A DNA stretch of 64,000 nt from Paraburkholderia sp. BL21I4N1 (GCF_002973525.1 NZ_PVEN01000001.1:868001-932000), one strand, 5' to 3'. Numbered from the stretch's first letter, positions 8,483 through 18,414 are shown. Notes: generated by a model from the sequence alone, not told the origin. A program made the numbers and translations.

Positions 8483-9322
8483 ATGAAAAACGCGCGCGCT
8501 GTAACGATGTTGCTGATCGCGACGCTGGCCGGGCTCACCGCCGTGGTGTTCGCCTCGCGCTGGATGGTCTCGCAGTCGTCGAACGCCACCACCAAAGTCG
8601 TGGTGGCCGCAACGGATATCAATCTCGGCCAGCGCATCGGACCGGATTTCCTGAAGCTCACCGACTGGCCCTCTAATAGCGTGCCGCCCGGCGCATACAC
8701 CGACATTCAGAAACTCGACGGCCGTGTGCTGAAAGATAGTCTGCTGCACGGCGAGCCGGTGGTCGACGCGAAGCTGACCCCGGTCGGCACGCTCGGCGGT
8801 CTCTCGGCGGTGATCGGCGAAGGCCAGCGTGCCATCACGGTGCGGGTGAACGACGTGATCGGCGTGGCAGGTTTCGCGCTGCCGGGCAATTACGTCGACA
8901 TCATCGTCAATACGCAGAAAGACGGTAGCGCCGCTGCCGGCCAACACGACCAGAACATATCGAAGATCGTGCTCGAAAAGATTCTCGTCCTCGCGGTCGC
9001 TCAGCAAGTGGGTCGCGACGAAACCAAACCGAAAGTGGTCGACGCGGTGACGCTGGAAGTGTCGCCGGAACAGGCCGAGAAAATCGATCTGGCGCGCAGC
9101 ATCGGCACGCTTTCCCTGGTGTTGCGCAATCAGATCGATCCGCAGGCGATCGACACCGCCGGCGCGACCAAGTCCACGCTGTTGAAGACGCCGGTCGTGG
9201 CGGTCGCGGTCGCCGCGTCCGAACCGAAGCCGTTGCGGATCGTGCGCAAAGTGGCGCTGCGCGCACCGGGCAACTGCGTGCGAGTACTCGACGGCGCCGA
9301 CGCAAGACAAGAATGTTTTTGA
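8483..9322 (+). CDS. cpaB: Flp pilus assembly protein CpaB/RcpC
   Basis: A 279-aa periplasmic protein starting at the ATG at 8483 after GGGGGTTGAAA. An N-terminal membrane anchor (ARAVTMLLIATLAGLTAVVFA) precedes a SAF domain (TTKVVVAATDINLGQRIGPDFLKL) and a RcpC-type domain with GQRAITVRVNDVIGVAGFALPGNYVDIIV. This family helps the secretin channel assemble and is proposed to bind peptidoglycan. The position between the peptidase and the secretin is the standard tad order. The C-terminus ends in ADARQECF without further domains. The stop is followed at once by a 14-bp palindrome. Confidence 0.88.
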   Translation: MKNARAVTMLLIATLAGLTAVVFASRWMVSQSSNATTKVVVAATDINLGQRIGPDFLKLTDWPSNSVPPGAYTDIQKLDGRVLKDSLLHGEPVVDAKLTPVGTLGGLSAVIGEGQRAITVRVNDVIGVAGFALPGNYVDIIVNTQKDGSAAAGQHDQNISKIVLEKILVLAVAQQVGRDETKPKVVDAVTLEVSPEQAEKIDLARSIGTLSLVLRNQIDPQAIDTAGATKSTLLKTPVVAVAVAASEPKPLRIVRKVALRAPGNCVRVLDGADARQECF

Positions 9323-9336
9323 CAGGCTTAAGCCTG
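9323..9336. repeat. 14-bp perfect palindrome after cpaB
   Basis: CAGGCTTAAGCCTG begins on the base after the cpaB stop codon, 76 bp before the secretin gene. It could be a small RNA hairpin or a protein site; no T-run follows. Confidence 0.4.
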
Positions 9337-9411
9337 CAAGCCGTGACCGATACGCGCGACTGAGTTAGACCGGCAGCGCGTAAAAAAAGCGGCACTCAAC
9401 GGGGGTAGGAC

Positions 9412-11235
9412 ATGAACGCCAGAACGACACAGCGCGCTTGCGCGCCGCAGCACCCGCTCGGCCCGCGCGAAGCAAATTCGCTTGCACCACGCAGCCGTAC
9501 CCGGATCGCCGACGCCTGTACCTGCGTGCTGCTCGGGCTGTCGCTGGCGATGCTGCCGGTGGCCCAGGCCAGCGCTCAGGACGTACCGGGTTTGCCGGGC
9601 ACGCCGATCACGGTGGCCCCCAACGGCACGGTGCATCTGACCATCGCCGCCAGCGGCATGAGCGGCGGCGCAACCTCACGCGGCATGCAGCAAACCAGCC
9701 GCGGACCGAATTGCAGCGGCCCGATCGCCGACCATACCGAAGTGACGATTCCGGTCGGCAAGTCGGCCATGGTCGACATCCGCGAGCCGGTGCGTTCGCG
9801 CACGGTCGGCAATCCGTCGATCGTGCAGGCCATGCTCGTCTCGCCGCAAACGCTTTATCTGCTCGGCTCGGACGTCGGCACCACCAACATGATCGTGCAA
9901 GGCCGCAGCGGCTCCTGCACGATTATCGACGTGAGCGTCGGCGCCGACCCGGGTGGCCTGCAACATACGCTCGCCACGCTGATGCCCGAGGAAACCGGTA
10001 TTCAGGTAAGGGCTGCCGCCGACACGCTGGTGCTGACCGGCACCGTCACCGACGCGGTCAAGGCCGAACGCGTGATGGAACTGGCGCGCGCCTTCGTGGC
10101 CCGGCCCACCGCCCCGCTGCAAAGCGGCGCACCGATGGGCAGCGGTCCGCTGCCGGTGGGCGCCGCGCCGCGCGCCATGGGCGTGCCGACGCCATCGCTT
10201 GGCGGGGCGAGCGGGGAACGCATCATCAACATGATGCAAGTGGCCGCGCCGCAGCAGGTCATGCTCGAAGTGAAGGTCGCGGAAGTCTCGAAGACGCTGA
10301 TCGACCAGCTCGGCGTGCAAGCGAATCTGAACGGCGGTATCGGCAGCTGGAGCTTCGGGCTGCTGGCGAATTTCCTGTCTGGCGGCCTCGGCGCGCTGAC
10401 CGCGTCGAAAGCGAATAACTCGCCGCTCGGTTTGACCGTCGACGCGCAGAAAACCGATCAGCTCGTGAAGATTCTCGCCGAGCCGAACCTGATGGCGATC
10501 AGCGGTCAGGAAGCGAGTTTCCTCGCTGGCGGCAAAGTCTATATCCCGGTGCCGCAAAGCAACGGCACGGGTGGCACGACGATCGTGCTGCAGGAAGAGC
10601 AATACGGCGTCGGCCTGACCTTTACGCCGACCGTGCTCGAAGGCGGTCGCATCAATCTGAAGGTGTCGCCGGAAGTGTCGGAACTGTCGTCGACGGGCGT
10701 GGTGGTGAGCGCCGGCAACGGCAATGTGACGTCGATCCTGCCGCTGATCACCACGCGGCGCGCCTCGACCACGCTGCAGGTGTACGACGGTCAGAGCTTC
10801 GCGATCGGCGGTCTGATGAAGAGCAACGTGACCGGTACGCTGAAGGGCTTGCCCGGCGTCGGCGAACTGCCGGTGCTCGGCGCGCTGTTCCGCAGCACCA
10901 ACTACGAACAGGACAAGACCGAACTGGTGTTCGTCGTGACGCCGCGCCTCGCGAAACCGCTGCCGCAGCACTATCCGCTGCCCACCGATCATTTCGGCGA
11001 CGCGGGTGAAACGAACGTGTACCTGACCGGCCACATGGAAGGCACGAAGCGCGCGGTACCTGGCGCGGACGGCCCGGCACCCATGCCGGCGCCGGCACCA
11101 GGAACGGCACCGGCGATGGCGCCGGCGCAGATTCCGACGCCGAAACCGGTCCCCGCGCCGGCTCAGTCGTCGGCGGCCGACGTGGCGGTGATTCCGCCCA
11201 CGCCCGACAGCCACGACGCCCCCGCCGTCCATTGA
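9412..11235 (+). CDS. rcpA: Tad outer-membrane secretin CpaC/RcpA
   Basis: A 607-aa secretin that forms the outer-membrane pore for Tad pili. A long charged N-terminus (residues 1-35) precedes a signal-peptide core ending in AQASAQD. Next come the N-terminal pilus-formation domain (VDIREPVRSRTVGNPSIVQAM through TTNMIVQG), a BON-like domain (residues about 180-230), and the secretin domain from about residue 270 with VSPEVSELSSTG and the closing PVLGALFRSTNYEQDKTELVFVVTPRL. The last 75 residues are Pro/Ala rich (PAPAPGTAPAMAPAQIPTP), an unstructured tail beyond the pore. The start ATG at 9412 follows GGGGGTAGGAC. Confidence 0.9.
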   Translation: MNARTTQRACAPQHPLGPREANSLAPRSRTRIADACTCVLLGLSLAMLPVAQASAQDVPGLPGTPITVAPNGTVHLTIAASGMSGGATSRGMQQTSRGPNCSGPIADHTEVTIPVGKSAMVDIREPVRSRTVGNPSIVQAMLVSPQTLYLLGSDVGTTNMIVQGRSGSCTIIDVSVGADPGGLQHTLATLMPEETGIQVRAAADTLVLTGTVTDAVKAERVMELARAFVARPTAPLQSGAPMGSGPLPVGAAPRAMGVPTPSLGGASGERIINMMQVAAPQQVMLEVKVAEVSKTLIDQLGVQANLNGGIGSWSFGLLANFLSGGLGALTASKANNSPLGLTVDAQKTDQLVKILAEPNLMAISGQEASFLAGGKVYIPVPQSNGTGGTTIVLQEEQYGVGLTFTPTVLEGGRINLKVSPEVSELSSTGVVVSAGNGNVTSILPLITTRRASTTLQVYDGQSFAIGGLMKSNVTGTLKGLPGVGELPVLGALFRSTNYEQDKTELVFVVTPRLAKPLPQHYPLPTDHFGDAGETNVYLTGHMEGTKRAVPGADGPAPMPAPAPGTAPAMAPAQIPTPKPVPAPAQSSAADVAVIPPTPDSHDAPAVH

Positions 11236-11258
11236 TGCGCGACCCTCTGGAGATCGAC

Positions 11259-11552
11259 ATGACATCCATCCACACACTGATCCGGGCCGCGCTGTGCGCG
11301 GGCTGCTGCGCCGCGCTGTCCGGTTGCATGACTTCGACGCCGCACTGGGACGCCACCTTCGGCGACTCGGTCCGGCAGATCCGGGAAATGCAGACGCTCA
11401 ATCCGGAAGGCTCGGCCAACACGAATCCAGTGGCAGGCATCGACGGCACGGCGGCCGCGTCCGCGCAGAAGAGCTACGTCAAATCGTTCACGGCGCCGGC
11501 CGCGCCGACCAACAGCTTCACGATCGGCATCGGCACGTCGAGCAACTACTGA
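11259..11552 (+). CDS. Small Tad-locus lipoprotein
   Basis: A 97-aa protein from the ATG at 11259 (GGAGATCGAC before it). The signal peptide ends in a lipobox AALSGC, so Cys is probably acylated and the protein anchored in the outer membrane. The rest is short and polar, with HWDATFGDSVRQIREMQTLNPEGS. The same motif occurs in small proteins between the secretin and TadZ in other tad clusters; a secretin-helper (pilotin-like, RcpB/CpaD place) role is inferred from position only. No TadD-type TPR lipoprotein gene is seen in this locus. Confidence 0.7.
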   Translation: MTSIHTLIRAALCAGCCAALSGCMTSTPHWDATFGDSVRQIREMQTLNPEGSANTNPVAGIDGTAAASAQKSYVKSFTAPAAPTNSFTIGIGTSSNY

Positions 11553-11596
11553 AGCGCTTGCGCGCGACGGTCCGGATTCACGCCTGGAGACACACC

Positions 11597-12802
11597 ATGA
11601 TCGACACCCTTCTGATTTCGTCCAGCGCCGAGCGCGCGCCACGCATCGCGGCGCGTCTCGAAGCGAGCGGCATGGCGTTCCGTCTGCGCACGCTGCATGG
11701 CACCGCGAAACAGTTGCGGGTGCACGCCGCGGCGATCCGCAGCGCCGATCTGCTGATCGTCGACGACGCCGACCTGACGCCGCGTGACCTGAGCGGCGTC
11801 GAAGAGGCGTTGTCGCACACACCGCATCTGCACTGCATGCTGGTAACGCCGTCGCCGTCTACCACGCTGCTGATGGCGGCGATGCGGGTCGGCGTGCGCC
11901 ACGTGCTGTCCTGGCCGCTCGACGAAGCCGAATTCACCGACGCGCTCGCGCATGTGTCGGCCAAAAAACACGCCGGCCTGCGTCGCGAGGGCCGGGTCGT
12001 GTCGTTCACGTCCTGCAAGGGCGGCAGCGGCACCACGCTGATCGCCGTGAATCTCGCCTATGCGCTGGCCGCGCAGCGCGACAAACGCGTGCTGTTGATC
12101 GATCTGAACCAGCAGTTCGCCGATGCGAGCCTGCTGGTGGCCGATAAAACCCCGCCCGCCACGCTCGCGGACCTGTGCTCGCAGATCGACCGGCTCGACG
12201 CCGCGTTCTTCGAAGCCTGCGTGATGCATGTGCATCCGAATCTCGACGTGCTGGCCGGCGCGGGCGATCCGGTGAAATCGGGTGAATTGCGCGCCACGCA
12301 TCTGGAGCGGATCCTCACGTTGGTGCGCGAGCAATACGACGCGGTGCTGATCGACGTCGGCCAGAACATCAATCCGCTCGCGATCCATTCTCTCGATCAC
12401 AGCGACTCGATCTGCATGGTGGTGCGGCAAAACGTGCTGTATCTGCACGCCGGGCGCCGCATGCTGGATATTTTTCGCGAGCTGGGCTATGCGGCGAGCA
12501 AGCTGAAACTGATCGTCAATCAATACGAAAAGAACGCGCGTATCAACCTGACGACGCTCGAAGAAACCTTCGGCGCGAAGATCGCGCATCACCTGCCGCG
12601 CGACGAAAAGCAGGCCACCGAAGCCCTCAATCACGGCGTGCCGCTCGTCACGGCCTCGAAGGGCGGGGCGCTGGCACAAGGCATCGTGCAACTGGCCGAT
12701 CTGCTGTGGCCGCCGTTGCCGGCGGGACCGCGCAAGAGCGTGTTCGGCCGTCTTTTGCCGGGCCGGCCGAATGCGGCGCCGCGCCTGAAGACCGGACATT
12801 GA
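11597..12802 (+). CDS. tadZ: Tad pilus localisation ATPase TadZ/CpaE
   Basis: A 401-aa protein from the ATG at 11597 (TGGAGACACACC before it). Residues 1-125 form an atypical receiver domain lacking a clear phospho-acceptor. Residues 135-390 are a MinD/ParA-like ATPase with the Walker A variant SCKGGSGTTLIAVNLA, where the second Lys of classical ParA is replaced by Thr, as is common in TadZ. LIDLNQQFADAS is the A'-type motif and AVLIDVGQNINPL the Walker B strand. TadZ proteins mark the cell pole and recruit the pilus machine. The longer open frame back to 11294 overlaps the lipoprotein gene and is not coding. Confidence 0.88.
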   Translation: MIDTLLISSSAERAPRIAARLEASGMAFRLRTLHGTAKQLRVHAAAIRSADLLIVDDADLTPRDLSGVEEALSHTPHLHCMLVTPSPSTTLLMAAMRVGVRHVLSWPLDEAEFTDALAHVSAKKHAGLRREGRVVSFTSCKGGSGTTLIAVNLAYALAAQRDKRVLLIDLNQQFADASLLVADKTPPATLADLCSQIDRLDAAFFEACVMHVHPNLDVLAGAGDPVKSGELRATHLERILTLVREQYDAVLIDVGQNINPLAIHSLDHSDSICMVVRQNVLYLHAGRRMLDIFRELGYAASKLKLIVNQYEKNARINLTTLEETFGAKIAHHLPRDEKQATEALNHGVPLVTASKGGALAQGIVQLADLLWPPLPAGPRKSVFGRLLPGRPNAAPRLKTGH

Positions 12803-12845
12803 GCGGCATGAACCGGCGGCCCTATAAAACCCAGCGGAGAGCACC

Positions 12846-14225
12846 ATGTCATTGCGCGAACAGTTGATGATGCAGAACGGCAGCATGCCGTTCGATGCGG
12901 CCGGCGGCGCGGCGGCGGCCGGTGTCGCGGCTGAAAGCCTGGCGGCGCGGCGCGCGTATCAGGAACTCAAGATGAACATCCACCAGGCGATTATCGACCG
13001 GGTGGAACTCGACAAGCTGCAACGCCTGTCGCCCGAACAGATCAAGCGCGAACTCGCGCAACTGGTGGAAAAGATCGTCGACGAAGACAAGATCGCGTTG
13101 AACGAACTGGAGCGCCGCCGTCTCGCGCAGGACGTACACGACGAAATGGTCGGCCTCGGTCCGCTCGAACCCTTGCTCAACGATCCGACCATCTCCGACA
13201 TTCTGGTCAACACGTCGCAGCATGTATACGTTGAACGGCGCGGCCGCCTCGAACACACCGACGTGACCTTCTACGACGACGCGCATCTGATGAAGATCAT
13301 CGAGCGGATCGTGTCGCGGGTCGGCCGGCGGATCGACGAATCCACGCCGATGGTCGACGCGCGTTTGCCCGACGGTTCGCGCGTCAACGCAATCATTCCG
13401 CCCTCCGCGATCGACGGCCCGCTGGTGTCGATTCGCCGCTTCGCGGTGAATCCGCTCACGGTCGCCGACATGGTCGACAACCAGAGCTTCACGCCCGCCA
13501 TGGCGCAACTGCTCGAAGCGCTGATCAAGGCCAAGCTGAACGTGCTGATTTCCGGCGGCACGGGTAGCGGCAAGACCACCTTGCTCAATCTGCTGTCCGG
13601 CTTCATTCCGGAAGACGAACGGGTCGTGACGATCGAAGACGCGGCCGAACTGCAGATGCGCCAGCAACACGTGCTGCGGCTCGAAACGCGGCCGCCGAAC
13701 ATTGAAGGCAAGGGCGAAATCTCGCAGCGTTCGCTGGTGCGCAACGCACTGCGGATGCGCCCCGACCGCATCGTGCTCGGCGAAGTGCGCGGCGCCGAAG
13801 CGCTCGACATGCTGCACGCCATGAACACCGGCCACGAAGGCTCGATGGCGACGCTGCACGCGAACACACCGCGCGATGCGCTGACGCGTCTGGAGAACAT
13901 GGTCGGCATGGCTGGCCTGACGATGCCGATCAAGGCGATCCGTCAGCAGATCGCCTCGGCGATCACGGTGGTGGTGCAAGCCTCGCGTCTGACCGACGGC
14001 CGCCGCAAGCTGATGAGCATCCAGGAAATCACCGGCATGGAAGGCGACATCATCAACATGCAGGAGATTTTCGCGTTCAAGCGGACCGGTGTCGATGAGA
14101 ACGGCATGATCAAAGGCTATTTCGGTGCGACCGGCGTGCGGCCGATTTTCCACGAGCGGTTGGCGAGCTTCGGCATCACGCTGCCCGATCAGCTATTCGA
14201 TCCGGCGCGGCGTTTGGAAGTATGA
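12846..14225 (+). CDS. tadA: Tad secretion ATPase TadA/CpaF
   Basis: A 459-aa cytoplasmic ATPase of the type II/IV secretion superfamily that powers extension and possibly retraction of Flp pili. Walker [10 protein letters not shown] is at residues 237-245; Asp box [10 protein letters not shown] and Walker [20 protein letters not shown] follow, then the His box [18 protein letters not shown]. The N-terminal 100 residues are helical ([20 protein letters not shown]), the usual hexamer-contact region. Start ATG at 12846 is preceded by GCGGAGAGCACC. It is followed 36 bp later by tadB. Confidence 0.95.
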   Translation: MSLREQLMMQNGSMPFDAAGGAAAAGVAAESLAARRAYQELKMNIHQAIIDRVELDKLQRLSPEQIKRELAQLVEKIVDEDKIALNELERRRLAQDVHDEMVGLGPLEPLLNDPTISDILVNTSQHVYVERRGRLEHTDVTFYDDAHLMKIIERIVSRVGRRIDESTPMVDARLPDGSRVNAIIPPSAIDGPLVSIRRFAVNPLTVADMVDNQSFTPAMAQLLEALIKAKLNVLISGGTGSGKTTLLNLLSGFIPEDERVVTIEDAAELQMRQQHVLRLETRPPNIEGKGEISQRSLVRNALRMRPDRIVLGEVRGAEALDMLHAMNTGHEGSMATLHANTPRDALTRLENMVGMAGLTMPIKAIRQQIASAITVVVQASRLTDGRRKLMSIQEITGMEGDIINMQEIFAFKRTGVDENGMIKGYFGATGVRPIFHERLASFGITLPDQLFDPARRLEV

Positions 14226-14261
14226 GCGGCGCAGCGTTCAAACGGGTTGGGGGAGCATGAC

Positions 14262-15239
14262 ATGAACACATCGTTTATCGCCTTCGCGGTACTCGCGTTT
14301 CTCGCGGTCGTGCTACTGATCGAGGGTGTCTATCTGTTCTGGAGCAGCCATCACGGGCCGGCCGTCAAGCGCATGGACGAACGGCTGCGCGCGCTCTCGG
14401 CGGCGGGCAACGTCAGCAACGCGCCGTTGTCGATTCTCAAGCAGCGTCTTTTGAGCGAGTCACCGTTCGTCACGCGCCTGCTGCTGCGGATTCCACGCAT
14501 TCATGCACTCGATCATCAGTTGCAGCAGTCTGGCCTGAAATGGTCGGTGGCACGCTTTGTCGCTTATACGCTGCTGTGCGCGTTCGGCGGTGGTTTCCTC
14601 GCCATGCTGTGCGGCTTGCCCGCGCTGACCATCGTGCTGCTGACGGTGGTGCCTGGCCTGCTGCCCGCACTGATCCTGCGTCGCAAGCGCGCCAAACGGG
14701 TGCTTCAGCTCGAACGCCAGTTGCCCGATGCCGCCGATCTGATCGCCCGTGCGCTGCGCGCCGGACACTCGTTTCCCGCCGCGCTCGGCATGGTCGGCGA
14801 CGAATTGCCGAACCCGCTCGGCGGCGAGTTCGCGCTCGTGTTCGACGAGATCAACTACGGCGTGTCGTTGAACGATGCGCTGCTGAACATGGTGGACCGT
14901 GTGCCGGTCGAGGATCTGCGCTACTTCGTGATCGCCGTGCTGATCCAGCGCGAAGCCGGCGGCAACCTCGCGGAGATTCTCGGCTGCATCAGCGGGATCA
15001 TTCGCGAGCGGATGAAGCTGCTCGGCAAGGTCCGGGTGTTGTCGGCGGAAGGGCGTCTGTCGGCCTGGGTGCTGATTGCGCTGCCGTTCGTGGTTATCGC
15101 GGCGCTGACGGTGCTCAGTCCGGACTACGTCAGTGTGTTCTGGAAAGACCCGGCCGGCATGCAGCTTGGCGGCGCGTCGCTGACCATGATGCTGTTCGGC
15201 ACGCTGTGGATGCGCAAGATCGTGCGGATTCATATCTAG
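14262..15239 (+). CDS. tadB: Tad inner-membrane platform protein TadB
   Basis: A 325-aa polytopic protein with the type II secretion F-domain. An N-terminal membrane helix (residues 3-25), a cytoplasmic segment, a pair of helices near residues 92-140, the F domain with LPDAADLIARALRAGHSFPAALGMV, and a C-terminal helix pair are visible. TadB and TadC together form the inner-membrane platform driven by TadA. The start at ATG 14262 behind GGGGGAGCATGAC is preferred to an in-frame start 15 bp earlier. Confidence 0.9.
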   Translation: MNTSFIAFAVLAFLAVVLLIEGVYLFWSSHHGPAVKRMDERLRALSAAGNVSNAPLSILKQRLLSESPFVTRLLLRIPRIHALDHQLQQSGLKWSVARFVAYTLLCAFGGGFLAMLCGLPALTIVLLTVVPGLLPALILRRKRAKRVLQLERQLPDAADLIARALRAGHSFPAALGMVGDELPNPLGGEFALVFDEINYGVSLNDALLNMVDRVPVEDLRYFVIAVLIQREAGGNLAEILGCISGIIRERMKLLGKVRVLSAEGRLSAWVLIALPFVVIAALTVLSPDYVSVFWKDPAGMQLGGASLTMMLFGTLWMRKIVRIHI

Positions 15240-15283
15240 ACCATCGCTTTCGACACGAGGAGCGCGGGCCCGGCCCGCAGACC

Positions 15284-16255
15284 ATGAAAACAGCACAGAT
15301 CGTCTTGCTCGGAGTGATGTTCCTGATCGTGTTCGGCGCCGCGCTGAAGGCGATGGTGTTGCTGCGGCCCGACCCGGTGCAACGGCGCATCGAAGGGCTC
15401 ACGCAGGCGGGTTCGACGGGCGGGATCGCGATCGACGGCAACAGCGGCTCCGGCGCGCAAAAGAACTGGGTCGAAACGATCACCAAGGTATCGGAACGGG
15501 TCGCGCGGCTGTCGCTGCCGAAAGACGACTGGGACAAATCGGCGTTGCGCTTGCGCTTCGCGAATGCGGGGATTCGCGCGCCTTCCGCGGCGGCGATTTT
15601 TTTCGCGGCCAAGACGCTGTTCGCGCTGGTGCTACCGGGCATCGCGCTGATCGTGTTCGGCGGCGCGTTCGAGGCCGATCAGCACCTGTATCTGCTGCTC
15701 ACGGTGCTGGCGGCGTCGGCGCTCGGCTTCTATCTGCCGAACGTGGTGCTGGCGCGGCTGATCCGGCGCCGCCAGCGCAAGCTGTTCGAAGACTTGCCCG
15801 ACGCGCTGGACCTGATGACCGTCTGCGTGGAAGCGGGCCTCGGCCTCGACGCGGCGATGATGCGCGTCACGCAGGAAATCGGCGTAAAGAGCCTCGCGCT
15901 GAAAGACGAGTTCGAGATGGTGCTGCTGGAGTTGCGCGCCGGTTCGGGTCGCGACAAGGCGCTGCGCAACCTGTCGCTGCGTACCGGCGTCGAGGACATC
16001 GACACGCTCGCCGCGATGCTGATTCAGGCGGAGCGCTTCGGCACCAGCGTGGGCGATTCGCTCCGTGTTTATACCGACAACCTGCGCACCAAACGGCGCT
16101 TGCGTGCCGAGGAGCAGGCTGCCAAGATCGCATTAAAGCTGCTGTTTCCTCTGATGTTTTTTATTTTCCCGACGCTGATGGCCGTGCTGGTCGGCCCGTC
16201 CGCGATCCAGCTGGTCCGCCAGCTGTTCCCGGTCATGAGCGGGATGGGTGGTTGA
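15284..16255 (+). CDS. tadC: Tad inner-membrane platform protein TadC
   Basis: A 323-aa partner of TadB with the same F-domain layout: an N-terminal membrane helix (TAQIVLLGVMFLIVFGAALKAM), cytoplasmic region, two central helices, the domain with LPDALDLMTVCVEAGLGLDAAMMRV, and a C-terminal helix ending in LVRQLFPVMSGMGG. The ATG at 15284 is used; the frame is open much farther upstream, but that part lies inside tadB and is not coding. It begins 44 bp after tadB. Confidence 0.9.
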   Translation: MKTAQIVLLGVMFLIVFGAALKAMVLLRPDPVQRRIEGLTQAGSTGGIAIDGNSGSGAQKNWVETITKVSERVARLSLPKDDWDKSALRLRFANAGIRAPSAAAIFFAAKTLFALVLPGIALIVFGGAFEADQHLYLLLTVLAASALGFYLPNVVLARLIRRRQRKLFEDLPDALDLMTVCVEAGLGLDAAMMRVTQEIGVKSLALKDEFEMVLLELRAGSGRDKALRNLSLRTGVEDIDTLAAMLIQAERFGTSVGDSLRVYTDNLRTKRRLRAEEQAAKIALKLLFPLMFFIFPTLMAVLVGPSAIQLVRQLFPVMSGMGG

Positions 16256-16301
16256 GCGGCCGGGTGTGCCGGTCGTGCACGAATATTCACCGGGGAATTC
16301 C

Positions 16302-17165
16302 ATGTTTGCATCGAGCGCGTTTGCCGATCTGCTGCACCACGCCGGCCTGTGGCTGCGTGGCTACCTGCTCGTGCTGGCGATCATGGCCGTGGGGGCGGTG
16401 CTGGAGCGCCGCTGGCCGGCTGAGCTGCTGCAATCGCGCGCCGGGCAGCGGTTCAACGTGATGTATGCAGGGCTGTATCTGGTGTTGGCCGAGGCGGTGA
16501 AACCGCTGCTGGCGGCCGCCAGCGTGGCGATCGTCAATGCGCTCGGCGGCGGCATGGTGGTGCTGGTGTCGCACGGGTGGGGCGCGCTGGCGTCGTTCGT
16601 GATCGTGTTGCTGACCATCGACTTCCTCGAATATGCGTTTCATCGCCTGCAGCACGCGTGGCCGTTGCTTTGGAAGCTGCATTCGCTGCACCACAGCGCG
16701 GTGGAATTCAACGTGACGGTGACGCTGCGGCATCACTGGTTCGAAATGCTGATCAAAGGGTGTCTGCTCTATCCGCTGGTCGGCGTGATGTTCAAAGTTT
16801 CCCCGGCGATCGTCGGCGCGACGTCGCTGGTGTTCATGATCGGCAACTATTTCGCGCATCTGAATCTGCGCATCGATCTCGGCCGCTACAGCACCTGGAT
16901 CAACAATCCGCAATATCACCGCCTGCATCACTCGAACCGTGTCGAGCACTATGACCATAACTTCACGCAGTTGCTGCCGCTGTGGGATCACCTGTTCGGC
17001 ACGCGCTGGGTGCCGTCGAAGCACGAGTGGCCGGCCACCGGTCTCGCCGACGGCGCGCAACCACGCTCGCTGCTGGGTGCGCTGAGCTGGCCGCTGCGGC
17101 TGCCGGCCGGGCGCGGCGAGCGATTCGCCGGCAAGCCGATGGCGATCGATCAGGAGCCGAAATGA
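16302..17165 (+). CDS. Sterol-desaturase/fatty-acid-hydroxylase family protein inside the tad operon
   Basis: A 287-aa membrane protein from the ATG at 16302. His-box clusters of the fatty-acid hydroxylase/sterol desaturase family are present: EYAFHRLQH, LHSLHHS, RHHWFEM and YHRLHHSN, with hydrophobic segments between. The family uses a di-iron centre and O2 to hydroxylate or desaturate membrane lipids. It lies between tadC and tadE, and its stop overlaps the tadE start (ATGA), so it is translated with the pilus genes. No role in Tad pili is established; it may adjust lipid surroundings of the machine or be an inserted passenger. The longer frame from 16248 overlaps tadC. Confidence 0.8.
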   Translation: MFASSAFADLLHHAGLWLRGYLLVLAIMAVGAVLERRWPAELLQSRAGQRFNVMYAGLYLVLAEAVKPLLAAASVAIVNALGGGMVVLVSHGWGALASFVIVLLTIDFLEYAFHRLQHAWPLLWKLHSLHHSAVEFNVTVTLRHHWFEMLIKGCLLYPLVGVMFKVSPAIVGATSLVFMIGNYFAHLNLRIDLGRYSTWINNPQYHRLHHSNRVEHYDHNFTQLLPLWDHLFGTRWVPSKHEWPATGLADGAQPRSLLGALSWPLRLPAGRGERFAGKPMAIDQEPK

Positions 17166-17710
17166 AAGCCGTTCGCCGTAAGACCGTTTGTGAAGCCGGC
17201 GCCTGCGCCGCAACCCCTGTCGCGGGCCGCATGCGCAATCGACGCAAGCAGGGCGGCGTCGCCACCCTCGAGTTCGCGCTGATCGCGCCGGTGCTGTTCC
17301 TGCTGCTGTGCATTGCCATGGATCTGGGCGTAGCGTTGTGGGTCAACCTGACCATGCAATACGCGGTGCGGGAAGGCGCGCGCTACTCGGTGACGGGGCA
17401 AAGCAATCTCGATCCGAGCGCGACCAACCAGCAGCGTTACGAGGCGGTGCTGCAGGAGATCAAGGTCAGTTCGATGGGCCTGTACAACTACGTGTCGCCG
17501 AGCTACGTGATCACCATCAACGGCGGCACGAGCCAAACCTACAGCACGCAGGCGAATTACAGCGCCGGCATGTTCGGCAATCCCGGCGACATCGTGGTGC
17601 TGCAGATCAACTGCATCTGGCCGATGTTGACACCGCTGATCAAGCCGTTTTTCGCTAACGGCAAGTTCAGCTTCAGCGTCGCGGCGACGATGCGCAACGA
17701 GGGCTTCTGA
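17162..17710 (+). CDS. tadE: TadE-like minor pseudopilin
   Basis: A 182-aa protein whose ATG at 17162 overlaps the preceding stop. After a 33-residue basic leader, KQGGVATLEFALIAPVLFLLLCIAMDLGVALWV forms the TadE-type prepilin segment with the conserved Glu at +5 after Gly-Gly. ANLTMQYAVREGARYSV follows, typical of TadE. The rest is a periplasmic domain. TadE and TadF are cleaved by TadV and are needed for pilus assembly or anchoring. Confidence 0.87.
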   Translation: MKAVRRKTVCEAGACAATPVAGRMRNRRKQGGVATLEFALIAPVLFLLLCIAMDLGVALWVNLTMQYAVREGARYSVTGQSNLDPSATNQQRYEAVLQEIKVSSMGLYNYVSPSYVITINGGTSQTYSTQANYSAGMFGNPGDIVVLQINCIWPMLTPLIKPFFANGKFSFSVAATMRNEGF

Positions 17711-17711
17711 C

Positions 17712-18362
17712 ATGCCCACACGCATAAAACCAGGCACACATAGCCGGCGCAACGGCCGGCGCGCGGCGCGCGGCATTGTCAGCGTGGAAATGGCGCTGTT
17801 GCTGCCGATTCTGGTAGCGCTCGCGCTGCCGGTCTACGACATTGCGCGCAACATCCAGGCGCAGATGATCCTGATCAACGTGAGCCGCGAAGGCGCGAAT
17901 CTGACGTCGCGCGCGTCGCTCACGTATCCGATGCAGACCATTATGTCGTCGCTGACCGCGACCACGCCGCCGCTCAACATGACCGCGCACGGCATGATCT
18001 ACATCACCGAGATCATGGGTAACAACAACTGCGACAGCAGCGGCAACAACTGCACGGGGATCGTGGTCGCGCAATACCGCTGGAACGGCGGCAACTACTA
18101 TCCGGCAAGCCAGACCTGGAATTGCGGCAGCGCGGGCACGAGTTGGGCGACGGACGGCACCGGCAGTTGCAGCAACATCCCGGCAGCGGGCGCCGCGTCG
18201 CCGGTGGTGAATCTGCTGCAAGGCCAGCTTTCCAGCGGTCAGATCGCCTACGTGGTCGAAGCTTTCTATCATCAGACGCCGCTGATCGGCTCGCTCAAGC
18301 TGGGCCGCGGCATCGCCACGCCGGCACTGTCGCCGAATCTCTATGCAATGACGGTGTTCTGA
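17712..18362 (+). CDS. tadF: TadE/TadF-like minor pseudopilin
   Basis: A 216-aa protein starting 1 bp after tadE. The sequence RGIVSVEMALLLPILVALALPVYDIARN gives a TadE-domain prepilin helix with the conserved Glu; ILINVSREGANLTSR follows, as in TadE proteins. A periplasmic domain with several Cys (CDSSGNNC, WNCGSAG, GSCSN) probably forms disulfides. Naming it TadF rests on its position between tadE and tadG. Confidence 0.82.
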   Translation: MPTRIKPGTHSRRNGRRAARGIVSVEMALLLPILVALALPVYDIARNIQAQMILINVSREGANLTSRASLTYPMQTIMSSLTATTPPLNMTAHGMIYITEIMGNNNCDSSGNNCTGIVVAQYRWNGGNYYPASQTWNCGSAGTSWATDGTGSCSNIPAAGAASPVVNLLQGQLSSGQIAYVVEAFYHQTPLIGSLKLGRGIATPALSPNLYAMTVF

Positions 18363-18414
18363 TTCAGACAAACATAAAAACACTCGAATAAAAAAACGCG
18401 GGTCGGGGGTAGCG

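Noticed and set aside
7676..9310. 544-codon minus-strand frame across tadV and cpaB
   Set aside because: His/Arg-rich shadow of high-GC plus-strand genes whose families are clear.
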